Below, piece after piece: positions 50,202 through 58,394 of a stretch of 64,000 bases of DNA. The notes below the pieces were generated by a model. That model did not search any database. It was not told the origin of the DNA and was given only the letters and a program-made list of their open reading frames with translations. This DNA is from Streptomyces sp. NBC_00663. Lineage in GTDB: Bacteria; Actinomycetota; Actinomycetes; Streptomycetales; Streptomycetaceae. Position numbers and translations under genes: made by a program. The DNA is taken from assembly GCF_036226885.1 (NCBI RefSeq), contig NZ_CP109027.1:7936001-8000000 (forward strand). The letters run 5' to 3'. The first letter of the stretch is position 1; every line of letters begins with the position of its first letter.

Positions 50202-51221
50202 GTGTCGGGTATGTCGGCGGGCCGGTCAGCCATGCGGATGGGACCCGCTGAGCTGGTGCAGGCGGCGGCCATGGCCCGCCGCTTCTACCTCGAGGGCAAA
50301 TCGAAGATCCAGATCGCCGAGGAGTTCGGCGTGAGCCGCTTCAAGGTGGCCAGGGTCTTGGAGACCGCTCTCGAACGGGATCTCGTACGCATCGAGATCC
50401 GCGTCCCGGCCGAGCTGGACGCCGAGCGCTCGGACGCGCTGCGCGCCCGGTACGGCCTCAGGCACGCCGTGGTGGTGGAGTCCCCGGCCGAGGCCGAGGA
50501 GTCGCCCGACCCCGAGAACCTCGGTGAGACGGCCGCCGACCTGCTCGGCGAGCTCGTCAACGAGGGCGATGTCCTGGGGCTCGCCTGGGGCCGGTCCACC
50601 ATCCACATGGCGGCCGCCCTCGATCGGCTGCCGCCGTGCACGGTGGTGCAGCTGACGGGGGTGTACGACGCCGGGACCGCCGAGCGCGGATCGGTGGAGG
50701 CGGTACGGCGTGCGGCCCAGGTGTCGGGCGGGGACGCGCACCCCATCTACGCGCCGATGCTGCTGCCGGACGTGGCCACCGCGGCGGCGCTGCGCAACCA
50801 GACCGGGATCGCGCGGGCCTTCGAGTACTTCGACAAGGTCACCGTCGCCTGTGTGTCGATCGGCTCCTGGGAGCCGGGCATCTCCACGGTGCACGACATG
50901 CTCAGCGACGAGGAGCGGGCGCACTACGCCTCCCTCGGCGTCGCCGCCGAGATGTCCGCGCACCTCTTCGACGCCCAGGGGCGCCGGGTGGGCCGGGACC
51001 TGGGCGAGCGGTGCATCACGGTCAAGGCCGACCAGCTCCGCCGTATCCCCGAGGTCGTGGCGATCGCGGGCGGGGCCCGCAAGGCCATGGCGATCGACGC
51101 GGTGCTGCGGTCGGGGCTCGTCACCAGCCTCGTCACGGACACGTCCGCGGCCGATGTGCTGATGGCGGCGGGGTCGACGCCGAAGCCCGCGTTGAACAGG
51201 GCTGACCCGGACGGCCTCTGA
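50202..51221 (+). CDS. SorC/DeoR-type sugar-binding transcriptional regulator
   Basis: The regulator has an N-terminal HTH (QIAEEFGVSRFKVARVLE) followed by a sugar-phosphate-binding domain of the SorC family (GLAWGRSTIHMAAALDRLPP, and CITVKADQLRRIPEVVAIAGG). It probably senses a phosphorylated sugar; the adjacent rpe hints at a pentose or related phosphate, but that is inference. Among several in-frame starts, GTG 50202 is best, with AGGAG 8 nt upstream; earlier candidates are at 50178 and 50196. The length from this start is 339 residues. Confidence 0.9.
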   Translation: MSGMSAGRSAMRMGPAELVQAAAMARRFYLEGKSKIQIAEEFGVSRFKVARVLETALERDLVRIEIRVPAELDAERSDALRARYGLRHAVVVESPAEAEESPDPENLGETAADLLGELVNEGDVLGLAWGRSTIHMAAALDRLPPCTVVQLTGVYDAGTAERGSVEAVRRAAQVSGGDAHPIYAPMLLPDVATAAALRNQTGIARAFEYFDKVTVACVSIGSWEPGISTVHDMLSDEERAHYASLGVAAEMSAHLFDAQGRRVGRDLGERCITVKADQLRRIPEVVAIAGGARKAMAIDAVLRSGLVTSLVTDTSAADVLMAAGSTPKPALNRADPDGL

Positions 51222-51252
51222 CGGAGGGTCGAGGGAGGGCGGCCGTGGCAGC

Positions 51253-51639
51253 GTGGAGCGCATGCTGCTGCGGTTCGTCTCCCGGGTGCTGCTGTGTGCG
51301 CTGGTGCTGGTGCCGGCCGGGTGCGCCTCGACCGATGCCGATGCTCCGGCGTGGGCCGGTGGCCTGGCCACCGTCCAGGAGTCGCACCTGCCCGTCCAGG
51401 CGCGTGAGACGCTGCGACTCATCGACGCGGGCGGGCCGTTCCCGTACCAGAAGGACGGCAGTGTCTTCGGGAACTTCGAAGGGCTGCTCCCCGCCCACCA
51501 GCGCGGTTACTACCACGAATACACCGTTCCCACGCCGGGCTCGCGCGATCGCGGGGCCCGGCGCATTGTCACCGGGCGGGGCGACGAGATCTACTACACC
51601 GATGATCACTACGACTCGTTCAGGGCGGTGCTGAGATGA
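51253..51639 (+). CDS. Secreted guanyl-specific ribonuclease (RNase Sa/barnase family)
   Basis: The 128-residue protein has a signal peptide (residues 1-24, ending LVPAGCAS). A cysteine sits at the cleavage position but Pro at -3 departs from the lipobox, so lipoprotein status is uncertain. The mature domain keeps the catalytic set of the family: Glu76 (FGNFEG), Arg (GARRIV) and His119 (YTDDHYDSF). It cleaves RNA after guanosine. The start may be GTG 51253 or ATG 51262. It overlaps the barstar gene by 4 bp, so enzyme and inhibitor are coupled. Confidence 0.92.
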   Translation: MERMLLRFVSRVLLCALVLVPAGCASTDADAPAWAGGLATVQESHLPVQARETLRLIDAGGPFPYQKDGSVFGNFEGLLPAHQRGYYHEYTVPTPGSRDRGARRIVTGRGDEIYYTDDHYDSFRAVLR

Positions 51640-51938
51640 CGGAGGTCGTGGTCACGCTGGACCTCGACGGGGTCACCGACAAGGCGGGGCTGATGGACCG
51701 CTGCGCCCGGGACCTGCGGCTGCCGGACCACTTCGGCCGCAACTGGGACGCGCTGGCCGACGTCCTCTCCGACCCCGGCGTCTGGCCGGCGGAAGCCGTC
51801 GAGGCGGGGATCGTGGTCGTCGTACGGAACTGGGAGCCGTACGCGCAGGCGCGGCCGGAGGAGTGGGCGGTCGCCCGCGAGGTGTTCTCGGAGGCCTCCG
51901 TGGCCTCTGTGGCGCTCGCCCTTGGAGGATCCTCCTAA
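51636..51938 (+). CDS. Barstar-family ribonuclease inhibitor
   Basis: This 100-residue protein is a barstar homologue: VTLDLDGVTDKAGLMDRCARDLRLPDHFGRNWDALADVLSD carries the conserved helix with Asn-Trp-Asp-Ala that plugs the RNase active site. It should stay in the cytoplasm and protect the cell from the RNase encoded just upstream. The ATG start overlaps the RNase stop. A third partner gene is not seen. Confidence 0.92.
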   Translation: MTEVVVTLDLDGVTDKAGLMDRCARDLRLPDHFGRNWDALADVLSDPGVWPAEAVEAGIVVVVRNWEPYAQARPEEWAVAREVFSEASVASVALALGGSS

Positions 51939-52069
51939 GGCCCCTCTGACCTGCTTGGACGATCTGTCCGGGCATCGCATTCCGGTTGACATGGGACAAT
52001 GAAGTACGTGCTCTTCCCCCTGGCTGACCTGTCCGGGGGCCACCTCTGATCGACTGGGATGTGCAGCAC

Positions 52070-53512
52070 GTGCGTTTCCTCAACGACATCCAGCCCCCGT
52101 ACGACCTGACGTACGACGACGTCTTCATGGTCCCGAGCCGGAGCGCCGTCGGTTCGCGGCAGGGCGTGGACCTCAGCTCCCCGGACGGCTCGGGCACCAC
52201 GATCCCGCTGGTCGTCGCCAACATGACCGCCATCGCCGGGCGCCGTATGGCCGAGACGATGGCCCGGCGCGGTGGCCTCGTCGTCATTCCGCAGGACATC
52301 CCGATCGACGTCGTCACCGAGGTCGTCTCCTGGGTGAAGAGCCGCCACCACGTCCTCGACACCCCGATCGTGCTGGCCCCGCACCAGACCGTCGCCGACG
52401 CCCTCGCGCTGCTGCCCAAGCGGGCGCACAACGCCGGTGTCGTCGTCGACGAGGACGGCTGTCCCGTCGGTGTCGTCACCGACCAGGACCTGACCGGCGT
52501 CGACCGGTTCACGCAGCTCACCGAGGTCATGTCCCGTGACCTGCTGCTGCTCGACGCGGACATCGACCCGCGCGAGGCCTTCAACCGCCTCGACGGCGCC
52601 AACCGCCGCTACGCCCCCGCCGTCGACCAGGACGGCAAGCTGGCCGGCATCCTCACCCGCAAGGGCGCCCTGCGGGCCACCCTCTACACGCCGGCCGTCG
52701 ACGCGAACGGCAAGCTGCGGATCGCCGCCGCCGTCGGCATCAACGGCGATGTCGCGGGCAAGGCCAAGCAGCTGCTCGACGCGGGCGTCGACACGCTCGT
52801 CATCGACACGGCCCACGGCCACCAGGAGTCGATGATCAACGCGATCAAGGTCGTCCGGGCGCTCGACCCGCACGTCCCGATCGCGGCCGGCAACATCGTC
52901 GCCGCCGAGGGCGTGCGGGATCTGATCGAGGCGGGCGCGGACATCATCAAGGTCGGCGTCGGCCCCGGCGCCATGTGCACGACCCGGATGATGACCGGCG
53001 TCGGCCGGCCGCAGTTCTCCGCCGTTCTGGAGTGCGCGGCGGAGGCGAAGAAGTACGGCAAGCACGTGTGGGCCGACGGCGGTGTCCGGCACCCGCGCGA
53101 TGTCGCCATGGCGCTGGCCGCGGGGGCGTCCAACGTGATGATCGGGTCCTGGTTCGCGGGGACGTACGAGTCGCCGGGCGACCTCCAGCAGGACGCCAAC
53201 GGGCGTCTCTACAAGGAGTCGTTCGGCATGGCGTCGGCGCGTGCGGTGCGCAACCGTACCTCCGACGAGTCGTCGTACGACCGGGCCCGCAAGGCGCTCT
53301 TCGAGGAGGGCATCTCCACCTCCCGCATGTTCCTCGACCCGACCCGTCCGGGCGTCGAGGACCTGGTCGACTCGATCATCGCGGGCGTCCGCTCCTCCTG
53401 CACCTACGCCGGCGCGGGCTCCCTGGAGGAGTTCGCCGAGAAGGCGGTCGTCGGCATCCAGAGCGCGGCCGGCTACGCCGAGGGCAAGCCGCTGCACGCC
53501 AGCTGGAGCTGA
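52070..53512 (+). CDS. guaB1: GuaB1 family IMP dehydrogenase-related protein / GMP reductase
   Basis: The protein has the TIM barrel of IMPDH/GMPR and an inserted CBS pair (about residues 95-205, QTVADALALLPKRAHNAGVVVDEDG). The catalytic Cys lies in GVGPGAMCTTRMMTGVG. The family GuaB1 is distinct from GuaB2, the essential IMPDH; from memory, mycobacterial GuaB1 was shown to be a GMP reductase, so this may recycle GMP to IMP. GTG 52070 gives 480 residues, and GTG 52061 would add three. Confidence 0.9.
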   Translation: MRFLNDIQPPYDLTYDDVFMVPSRSAVGSRQGVDLSSPDGSGTTIPLVVANMTAIAGRRMAETMARRGGLVVIPQDIPIDVVTEVVSWVKSRHHVLDTPIVLAPHQTVADALALLPKRAHNAGVVVDEDGCPVGVVTDQDLTGVDRFTQLTEVMSRDLLLLDADIDPREAFNRLDGANRRYAPAVDQDGKLAGILTRKGALRATLYTPAVDANGKLRIAAAVGINGDVAGKAKQLLDAGVDTLVIDTAHGHQESMINAIKVVRALDPHVPIAAGNIVAAEGVRDLIEAGADIIKVGVGPGAMCTTRMMTGVGRPQFSAVLECAAEAKKYGKHVWADGGVRHPRDVAMALAAGASNVMIGSWFAGTYESPGDLQQDANGRLYKESFGMASARAVRNRTSDESSYDRARKALFEEGISTSRMFLDPTRPGVEDLVDSIIAGVRSSCTYAGAGSLEEFAEKAVVGIQSAAGYAEGKPLHASWS

Positions 53513-53581
53513 CCCCGTCGCCTGCGGCCCCCGGTGAGAACCGGGGGCCGTTCGCATGCCCGGGCGGCTACGGTCGCGGGC

Positions 53582-54094
53582 ATGGAGATCGCACCGTGCC
53601 GGGCCGAGGATCTCGGCCGACTGGGGTCCTTCATGCCGTCGTCCAGCGTCGACGGCAGCCACGCGGCCCGCCTCGCGCGCCAGGAGGCGGGGGAGAGCAC
53701 CTATCTGATCCCGTGGCTGGACGGCCGGCCCGTCGGCCACGCCGAGGTCCGCTGGACCGGCTGCGCGGCGCCCGAGGTGCGCGCGGCGCACCCCGGCTGC
53801 CCCGAGATCAACGGACTCCTCGTCCGGCCCGAGCAGCTGCGTTCACGGGGCGTCGGCAGCGCGCTGGTGCGGGCCGCCGAGAAGCTGGCACGGGCGCGCG
53901 GCATCGGGGTGATGGGGCTCGGGGTGGCGGGCGACAATCCGCGGGCGGCGGCGCTGTACGCGCGGCTCGGGTACCGGCCGACCGTGGACTACGTCGACCG
54001 GTGGGCGTACGTCGATCAGGCGGGCGTACGGCAGGAGCAGGCGGATGCGTGCACGTTCCTCGTCAAGGAGCTGACCGGCGTCCAGGACGCCTGA
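53582..54094 (+). CDS. GNAT-family acetyltransferase
   Basis: This 170-residue protein has the GNAT core: INGLLVRPEQLRSRGVGSALVRAAEKLARARG contains the acetyl-CoA pyrophosphate-binding segment RxxGxG, followed by GVAGDNPRAAALYARLGYRP. The N-terminus MEIAPCRAEDLGRLGSFMP is typical. The substrate is unknown. The start ATG 53582 follows guaB1 by 69 bp; the codons upstream lie in the gap. Confidence 0.9.
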   Translation: MEIAPCRAEDLGRLGSFMPSSSVDGSHAARLARQEAGESTYLIPWLDGRPVGHAEVRWTGCAAPEVRAAHPGCPEINGLLVRPEQLRSRGVGSALVRAAEKLARARGIGVMGLGVAGDNPRAAALYARLGYRPTVDYVDRWAYVDQAGVRQEQADACTFLVKELTGVQDA

Positions 54095-54134
54095 CCGGGC
54101 CGCGCGCAACGAACGCCCGCCCCTCTGCGATGAA

Positions 54135-54166
54135 CGCAACGATCTTGCGGAGGTGCGCAAGGTTGC
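54135..54166. promoter_or_regulatory. Adjacent inverted repeats before the APC permease gene (possible Lrp/AsnC sites)
   Basis: CGCAA-CGATC-TTGCG (54135-54149) and GCAA-GG-TTGC (54157-54166) are two neighbouring inverted repeats in the 211-bp gap before the APC gene. A -35/-10-like pair TGACG (54171-54175) and CATAGG (54192-54197) follows. Multiple half-sites are typical for Lrp/AsnC proteins, and such a regulator lies two genes downstream. Direct proof is lacking. Confidence 0.45.
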
Positions 54167-54305
54167 TGCATGACGACCGTGATGTCTGGCTCATAGGGTC
54201 AAGCGCTGTACGTGGCGTGGCGGGGACCCCGCTCGGTGGGTTCCTGCTCCCGCAGGTGTGCCGCCGGTCCCCTCGCGCCGATCGCAGCGACGAAGGAGTC
54301 AGCGC

Positions 54306-55790
54306 GTGCTCGACCAAGGCGCACCCCCGCAACACCGCACCACACCGTCCCCGGGGTGGGGTGCGCGGCTCATGCGGCGCAAGCCCGTGGAACGCCTGGT
54401 CGCCGAGGGCGGCCAGGGCGAGGGCGGCCGTCTGCGCCGGACCCTCGGGCTGTGGCAGCTGACCATGATCAGCATCGGTGCCACCCTCGGCACCGGCATC
54501 TTCGTGGTCCTCGGCGAGGCCGTGCCGAAGGCCGGTCCCGCGGTCACCCTGTCCTTCGTCATCGCCGGACTGACCGCCCTCTTCTCGGCCCTGTCCTACG
54601 CCGAGCTCGCGGGCACCATCCCGGTCGCGGGCTCGTCGTACTCGTATGCGTACGCAACGCTGGGCGAACTGGTCGCCTGGGTCTGCGGCTGGTGTCTGCT
54701 CCTGGAGTACGGCGTCTCGGTCGCCGCCGTCGCGGTCGGCTGGGGCGAGTACCTGAACGAGCTGCTCGACGGGACGATCGGCGTCACCATCCCCGACGCG
54801 CTGTCCGCCCCGCCCGGTGACGGCGGTGTCTTCAACCTGCCGGCGCTGATCGTCGTGCTGCTGGCCATGGCGTTCCTGCTGGGCGGGGCGCGGGAGTCCG
54901 CCCGCGCCAACACGATCATGGTGGTCGTGAAGATCGCCGCGCTGGTGCTGTTCTGCGCCATCGGCGTCCAGGGCTTCCGCGCCGGCAACTACGAGCACTT
55001 CATGCCGCTCGGCATGGCGGGCGTCAGCGCGGCCGGGGCCACGCTCTTCTTCTCGTACATCGGCTTCGACGCCGCCTCCACCGCCGGTGAGGAGGCGAAG
55101 AACGCCCAGCGCGACCTGCCGCGCGCGATCATGCTGTCGCTGGTCATCGTCACCGCGCTGTACGTCCTTGTCGCGGCCGTCGCCGTCGGCGCCAAGCCCT
55201 GGCAGCGGTTCGGGGACTCCGAGGCCGCGCTCGCGCAGATCATGCGTGACGTGACCGGGCAGACCTTCTGGGGGACCCTGCTGGCCGCGTGTGCCGTCAT
55301 CGCCATCGCGAGCGTCGTCCTGACCGTGCTCTACGGTCAGACCCGCATCCTCTTCGCGATGTCCCGGGACGGGCTGGTGCCCCAGGTGTTCGGGCGGGTG
55401 CATCCGAAGACGGGTACGCCGCGGGCCAACACCGTGATCGTGTCCCTGTTCTGCGGTGTCCTCGCCGCCGCGATCCCGCTGGGGCAGCTCGCCGACGCCA
55501 CCAGCATCGGCACGCTGTTCGCCTTCGGGCTGGTCAACATCGCCGTCGTGGTGCTGCGCCGGACGCGTCCGGAGATGCCGCGCACCTTCCGGGTGCCGTT
55601 GTCGCCGGTGCTGCCGGTGCTGGGCCTCGGGTTCTGCGTCTGGATGATGGGCAGCCTGTCCGCCGTCACCTGGGTGGTCTTCGGAATCTGGATGGCGGCC
55701 GGGCTCGTGTTCTACTTCCTGTACGGCCACCGCCGCTCCCGTCTCGCGACGACCGCACCTACCGCACCGCCCGCATCACCTGAGAGCTGA
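54306..55790 (+). CDS. APC-family amino acid permease
   Basis: This 494-residue inner-membrane protein has about 12 transmembrane helices. The N-terminal APC signature is LWQLTMISIGATLGTGIFVVLGEAVPKAGPAV, and helix 6 reads ATLFFSYIGFDAASTAGEEAKN. It resembles cationic amino acid transporters. The GTG at 54306 has GAAGGAG 8-9 nt upstream and is preferred over the earlier in-frame ATG 54258. It precedes an Lrp/AsnC regulator by 10 bp and is probably its target. Confidence 0.92.
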   Translation: MLDQGAPPQHRTTPSPGWGARLMRRKPVERLVAEGGQGEGGRLRRTLGLWQLTMISIGATLGTGIFVVLGEAVPKAGPAVTLSFVIAGLTALFSALSYAELAGTIPVAGSSYSYAYATLGELVAWVCGWCLLLEYGVSVAAVAVGWGEYLNELLDGTIGVTIPDALSAPPGDGGVFNLPALIVVLLAMAFLLGGARESARANTIMVVVKIAALVLFCAIGVQGFRAGNYEHFMPLGMAGVSAAGATLFFSYIGFDAASTAGEEAKNAQRDLPRAIMLSLVIVTALYVLVAAVAVGAKPWQRFGDSEAALAQIMRDVTGQTFWGTLLAACAVIAIASVVLTVLYGQTRILFAMSRDGLVPQVFGRVHPKTGTPRANTVIVSLFCGVLAAAIPLGQLADATSIGTLFAFGLVNIAVVVLRRTRPEMPRTFRVPLSPVLPVLGLGFCVWMMGSLSAVTWVVFGIWMAAGLVFYFLYGHRRSRLATTAPTAPPASPES

Positions 55791-55800
55791 TCCACCCACC

Positions 55801-56253
55801 GTGCTCAACGATCTCGACGAACGCATCGTCCACGCCCTCGCCGAGGACGCCCGCCGCTCCTACGCGGACATCGGGCAGATCGTCGGTCTGTCCGCGCCCG
55901 CCGTGAAACGACGGGTGGACCGGCTGCGTGCCACTGGCGCCATCACCGGGTTCACGGTGCGGGTCGATCCGTCGGCGCTCGGCTGGGAGACCGAGGGGTT
56001 CGTCGAGATCTACTGCCGGCACAACACCTCGCCGGAGATCATCCGGCGGGGTCTTGAGCGGTACCAGGAGGTGGTGGCGGCGTCGACGGTCACGGGGGAC
56101 GCGGATGCGATCGTGCAGGTGTTTGCGTCTGACATGCGGCACTTTGAACGGGTCCTGGAGCGGATTGCCGGGGAGCCGTTCGTCGAGCGGACCAAGTCGG
56201 TGCTGGTGTTGTCGCCGTTGTTGAGGCGGTTCTCCTCGGGGGCGCCCGGGTGA
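55801..56253 (+). CDS. Lrp/AsnC-family transcriptional regulator
   Basis: The 150-residue protein has an N-terminal HTH (LDERIVHALAEDARRSYADIGQIVGLSAPAVKRRVDRLRATG) and the RAM ligand-binding domain (ITGFTVRVDPSALGWETEGFVEIYCRHN, then GDADAIVQVFASDM). Such regulators sense amino acids and control transport or catabolism. It starts with GTG 55801, 10 bp after the APC permease stop, and is likely co-transcribed with it. The ligand is not known. Confidence 0.93.
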   Translation: MLNDLDERIVHALAEDARRSYADIGQIVGLSAPAVKRRVDRLRATGAITGFTVRVDPSALGWETEGFVEIYCRHNTSPEIIRRGLERYQEVVAASTVTGDADAIVQVFASDMRHFERVLERIAGEPFVERTKSVLVLSPLLRRFSSGAPG

Positions 56254-56291
56254 TGGGTGGTGCGGCTGTGGGGCTGGTGCGGGTCCGTTGT

Positions 56292-56319
56292 GGCCGTTCG
56301 CGCAGTTCCCCCCGCCCCT
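56292..56319 (-). repeat. Dispersed 3'-end repeat, copy 3
   Basis: On the minus strand this reads AGGGGCGGGGGGAACTGCGC then GAACGGCC. It is a diverged copy located at the stop of the GntR gene, between that gene and the convergent Lrp gene. Copies 2 and 3 are also preceded on the plus strand by the same stretch GCGGGTCCG. Confidence 0.65.
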
Positions 56320-57058
56320 ACTCCGCCGTCTTTCTCGCCAGCGCGTTGTTGGCCGTCGAGTTGTGCACGCTGAAGCTCACCGCGTCCGAGCGGTAGCGGT
56401 CGTCCGACCACTCCACCGGGCGGCCCTCGCGGGTCGTCGTCACACGGCGGACCCTGAGAAGGGGGCTGGTGCGGCGGACCGACAGGAGGTCCGCGTCCTG
56501 CGCGCCCGCCGCGACCGCGTCGATGACATGCTCGCCGTACGCGAAGACCAACCCCGTCTCGTCGTACAGGCGTTGGGTGACGGAGGGGCAGTCCGGCTCG
56601 ATCGGTTCGACGGCGGGGGAGATCCAGTCGGCGTACACCGTCCGTTCCAGCAGTACCGGCTCGCCGTCCAGGCCGCGGACCCGCAGGACGTGCAACACCG
56701 GTGTCCCGGCGGGTAGTTGGAGGCGTACGGCGTCCTCGGTGGACGCCGGTCGGTACTCCTGGGTGATGACCTGCCCCGTTGCCTCGCGGCCCATCGCCCG
56801 CGCCCACTGGGCGAAGCTGCGCAGTTCGGCGAAGCTCTGGCTGCGGCGGCTGGCCAGCACCACGCGGCGGGCGCCCTGGCGGGAGCCGATGAGGCCCTCG
56901 GCGGTCAGCGCGGCGACCGCCTGGCGGACCGTGCCCCGTGAGACGCCGTAGTGGGCGGCGAGGTCCGTCTCCGCGGGCAGGCGGCTGCCGACCGTGTACT
57001 CCTCGCGGTCGATCGCCCGGCGCAGTTCGTCGGCGATCTCTTCGTGTCGCGCCGCCAT
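56318..57058 (-). CDS. GntR-family regulator with UTRA domain
   Basis: The 246-residue protein belongs to the HutC subfamily. The winged HTH is at residues about 5-70 (AARHEEIADELRRAIDREEYTVGSRLPAETDLAAHYGVSRGTVRQAVAAL). The UTRA effector domain follows (LLERTVYADW, VFAYGEHVIDAVAAG). It is divergent to the ABC-uptake operon across a 190-bp gap, and probably controls it. The effector is unknown; the family covers sugars, polyols, phosphonates and histidine catabolites. ATG 57058 is the start. Confidence 0.92.
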   Translation of the reverse strand: MAARHEEIADELRRAIDREEYTVGSRLPAETDLAAHYGVSRGTVRQAVAALTAEGLIGSRQGARRVVLASRRSQSFAELRSFAQWARAMGREATGQVITQEYRPASTEDAVRLQLPAGTPVLHVLRVRGLDGEPVLLERTVYADWISPAVEPIEPDCPSVTQRLYDETGLVFAYGEHVIDAVAAGAQDADLLSVRRTSPLLRVRRVTTTREGRPVEWSDDRYRSDAVSFSVHNSTANNALARKTAE

Positions 57059-57210
57059 GCTTCCCCTCTGAGTCGAATGCTGTGCACAGCGTGACCAGCC
57101 TAGTCGACATCCGGCGGCGGCCGGAGGGGTACTTGATTGGCCCGGAGTTCGGGGGTCAGCGTTTCTTCAGTGTTTACGGGCGTGACACCAGCGGCAGCCT
57201 TACTGGGGCC

Positions 57211-57228
57211 AACTTGTTCAGACAAGTT
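57211..57228. promoter_or_regulatory. Putative GntR operator
   Basis: AACTTGT-TCAG-ACAAGTT at 57211-57228 is an 18-bp inverted repeat with 7-bp arms, the size and style of HutC-type GntR operators. It lies 20 bp before the solute-binding protein gene and between the divergent units. Confidence 0.6.
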
Positions 57229-57248
57229 CTTAACGCCCTGGAGAAGCC

Positions 57249-58394
57249 GTGACCGTTTCCCTGCCGAGAACCGCCGCCCTCGGCGCCATAGCCGCGCTCA
57301 CCCTGAGCGCCTGCGGCGCCGCCCCCGACACCGCGTCCACCACCGCCGACGGCAAGAACGCCGCCACCGCCACCTCCGCCGCCGACTTCGGCGGCCTCGA
57401 CGCCCTGGTGACCGCGGCCAAGAAGGAGGGCACGCTCAACGCCATCGCCCTGCCCCGCGACTGGGCCAACTACGGTGCCCTCATCGACGGGTTCGAGAAG
57501 AAGTACGGCATCAAGATCTCCGTCGAGAACCCCGACGGCGCCAGCCAGGACGAGATCAACGCCGTGACGTCGAGGAAGGGCCAGGGCCGCGCACCCGACG
57601 TGCTCGACCTCGGCAGCTCCTTCGCGATCAGCGCCGCCCAGCAGGGGCTGCTCGCCCCCTACAAGGTGCAGGGCTTCGCCGACATCCCCGAGGGGCAGAA
57701 GGACGCGCAGGCCCGCTGGTACAACGACTACGGCGGCTACATCTCCATCGGCTGCGACGCGAAGCGGGTCAAGAGCTGTCCCACCACCTTCGCCGACCTG
57801 CTCAAGCCGCAGTACAAGGGCCAGGTCGCCCTCAACGGCAACCCCACCAAGTCCGGTTCGGCGTTCGGCGGCGTGTGGGCGGCGGCGCTCGCGAACGGCG
57901 GCTCCTTCGACGACATCCAGCCCGGCCTCGACTTCTTCAAGAAGCTGAAGGACAACGGCAATTACACCCCCGTCGAGTCCACCCCGGCCACCGTCGAGAA
58001 GGGTGAGACGCCGATCAGCATCGACTGGGACTACCTCAACGCCGGGTACGCGGACGAGTTCAAGTCCAAGGGCGTGGACTGGAAGGTCACCGTCCCCGGC
58101 GACGGGCAGTTCTCCCAGTACTACTCCCAGGCCATCAACAAGGACGCCCCGCACCCGGCGGCCGCCCGGCTGTGGCAGGAGTACCTCTACAGCGCCGAGG
58201 GCCAGAACCTGTGGCTCAAGGGATACGCCCGCCCGGCCCTGATGGCCGCCATGGAGAAGGCCGGCACCCTCGACAAGACCGCGGCGGCCAAGCTCCCCGA
58301 GGTCTCCGGCACGCCCTCCTTCCCGACCGAGGCCCAGCAGGACAAGGCCAAGACGGTCCTCGGACAGGGCTGGGCGAAGGCCGTCTCCGGATGA
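57249..58394 (+). CDS. ABC transporter substrate-binding lipoprotein (iron/polyamine/phosphonate class)
   Basis: The 381-residue protein carries a signal peptide with lipobox LSAC (Cys22) and a periplasmic-binding domain of the Fe3+/polyamine/2-aminoethylphosphonate-like class. It includes VTAAKKEGTLNAIALPRDWANYGAL near the start and EKGETPISIDWDYLNAGY further on. The substrate cannot be told from sequence. It opens an operon in which the following permease overlaps by 4 bp. GTG 57249 is the start. Confidence 0.9.
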   Translation: MTVSLPRTAALGAIAALTLSACGAAPDTASTTADGKNAATATSAADFGGLDALVTAAKKEGTLNAIALPRDWANYGALIDGFEKKYGIKISVENPDGASQDEINAVTSRKGQGRAPDVLDLGSSFAISAAQQGLLAPYKVQGFADIPEGQKDAQARWYNDYGGYISIGCDAKRVKSCPTTFADLLKPQYKGQVALNGNPTKSGSAFGGVWAAALANGGSFDDIQPGLDFFKKLKDNGNYTPVESTPATVEKGETPISIDWDYLNAGYADEFKSKGVDWKVTVPGDGQFSQYYSQAINKDAPHPAAARLWQEYLYSAEGQNLWLKGYARPALMAAMEKAGTLDKTAAAKLPEVSGTPSFPTEAQQDKAKTVLGQGWAKAVSG

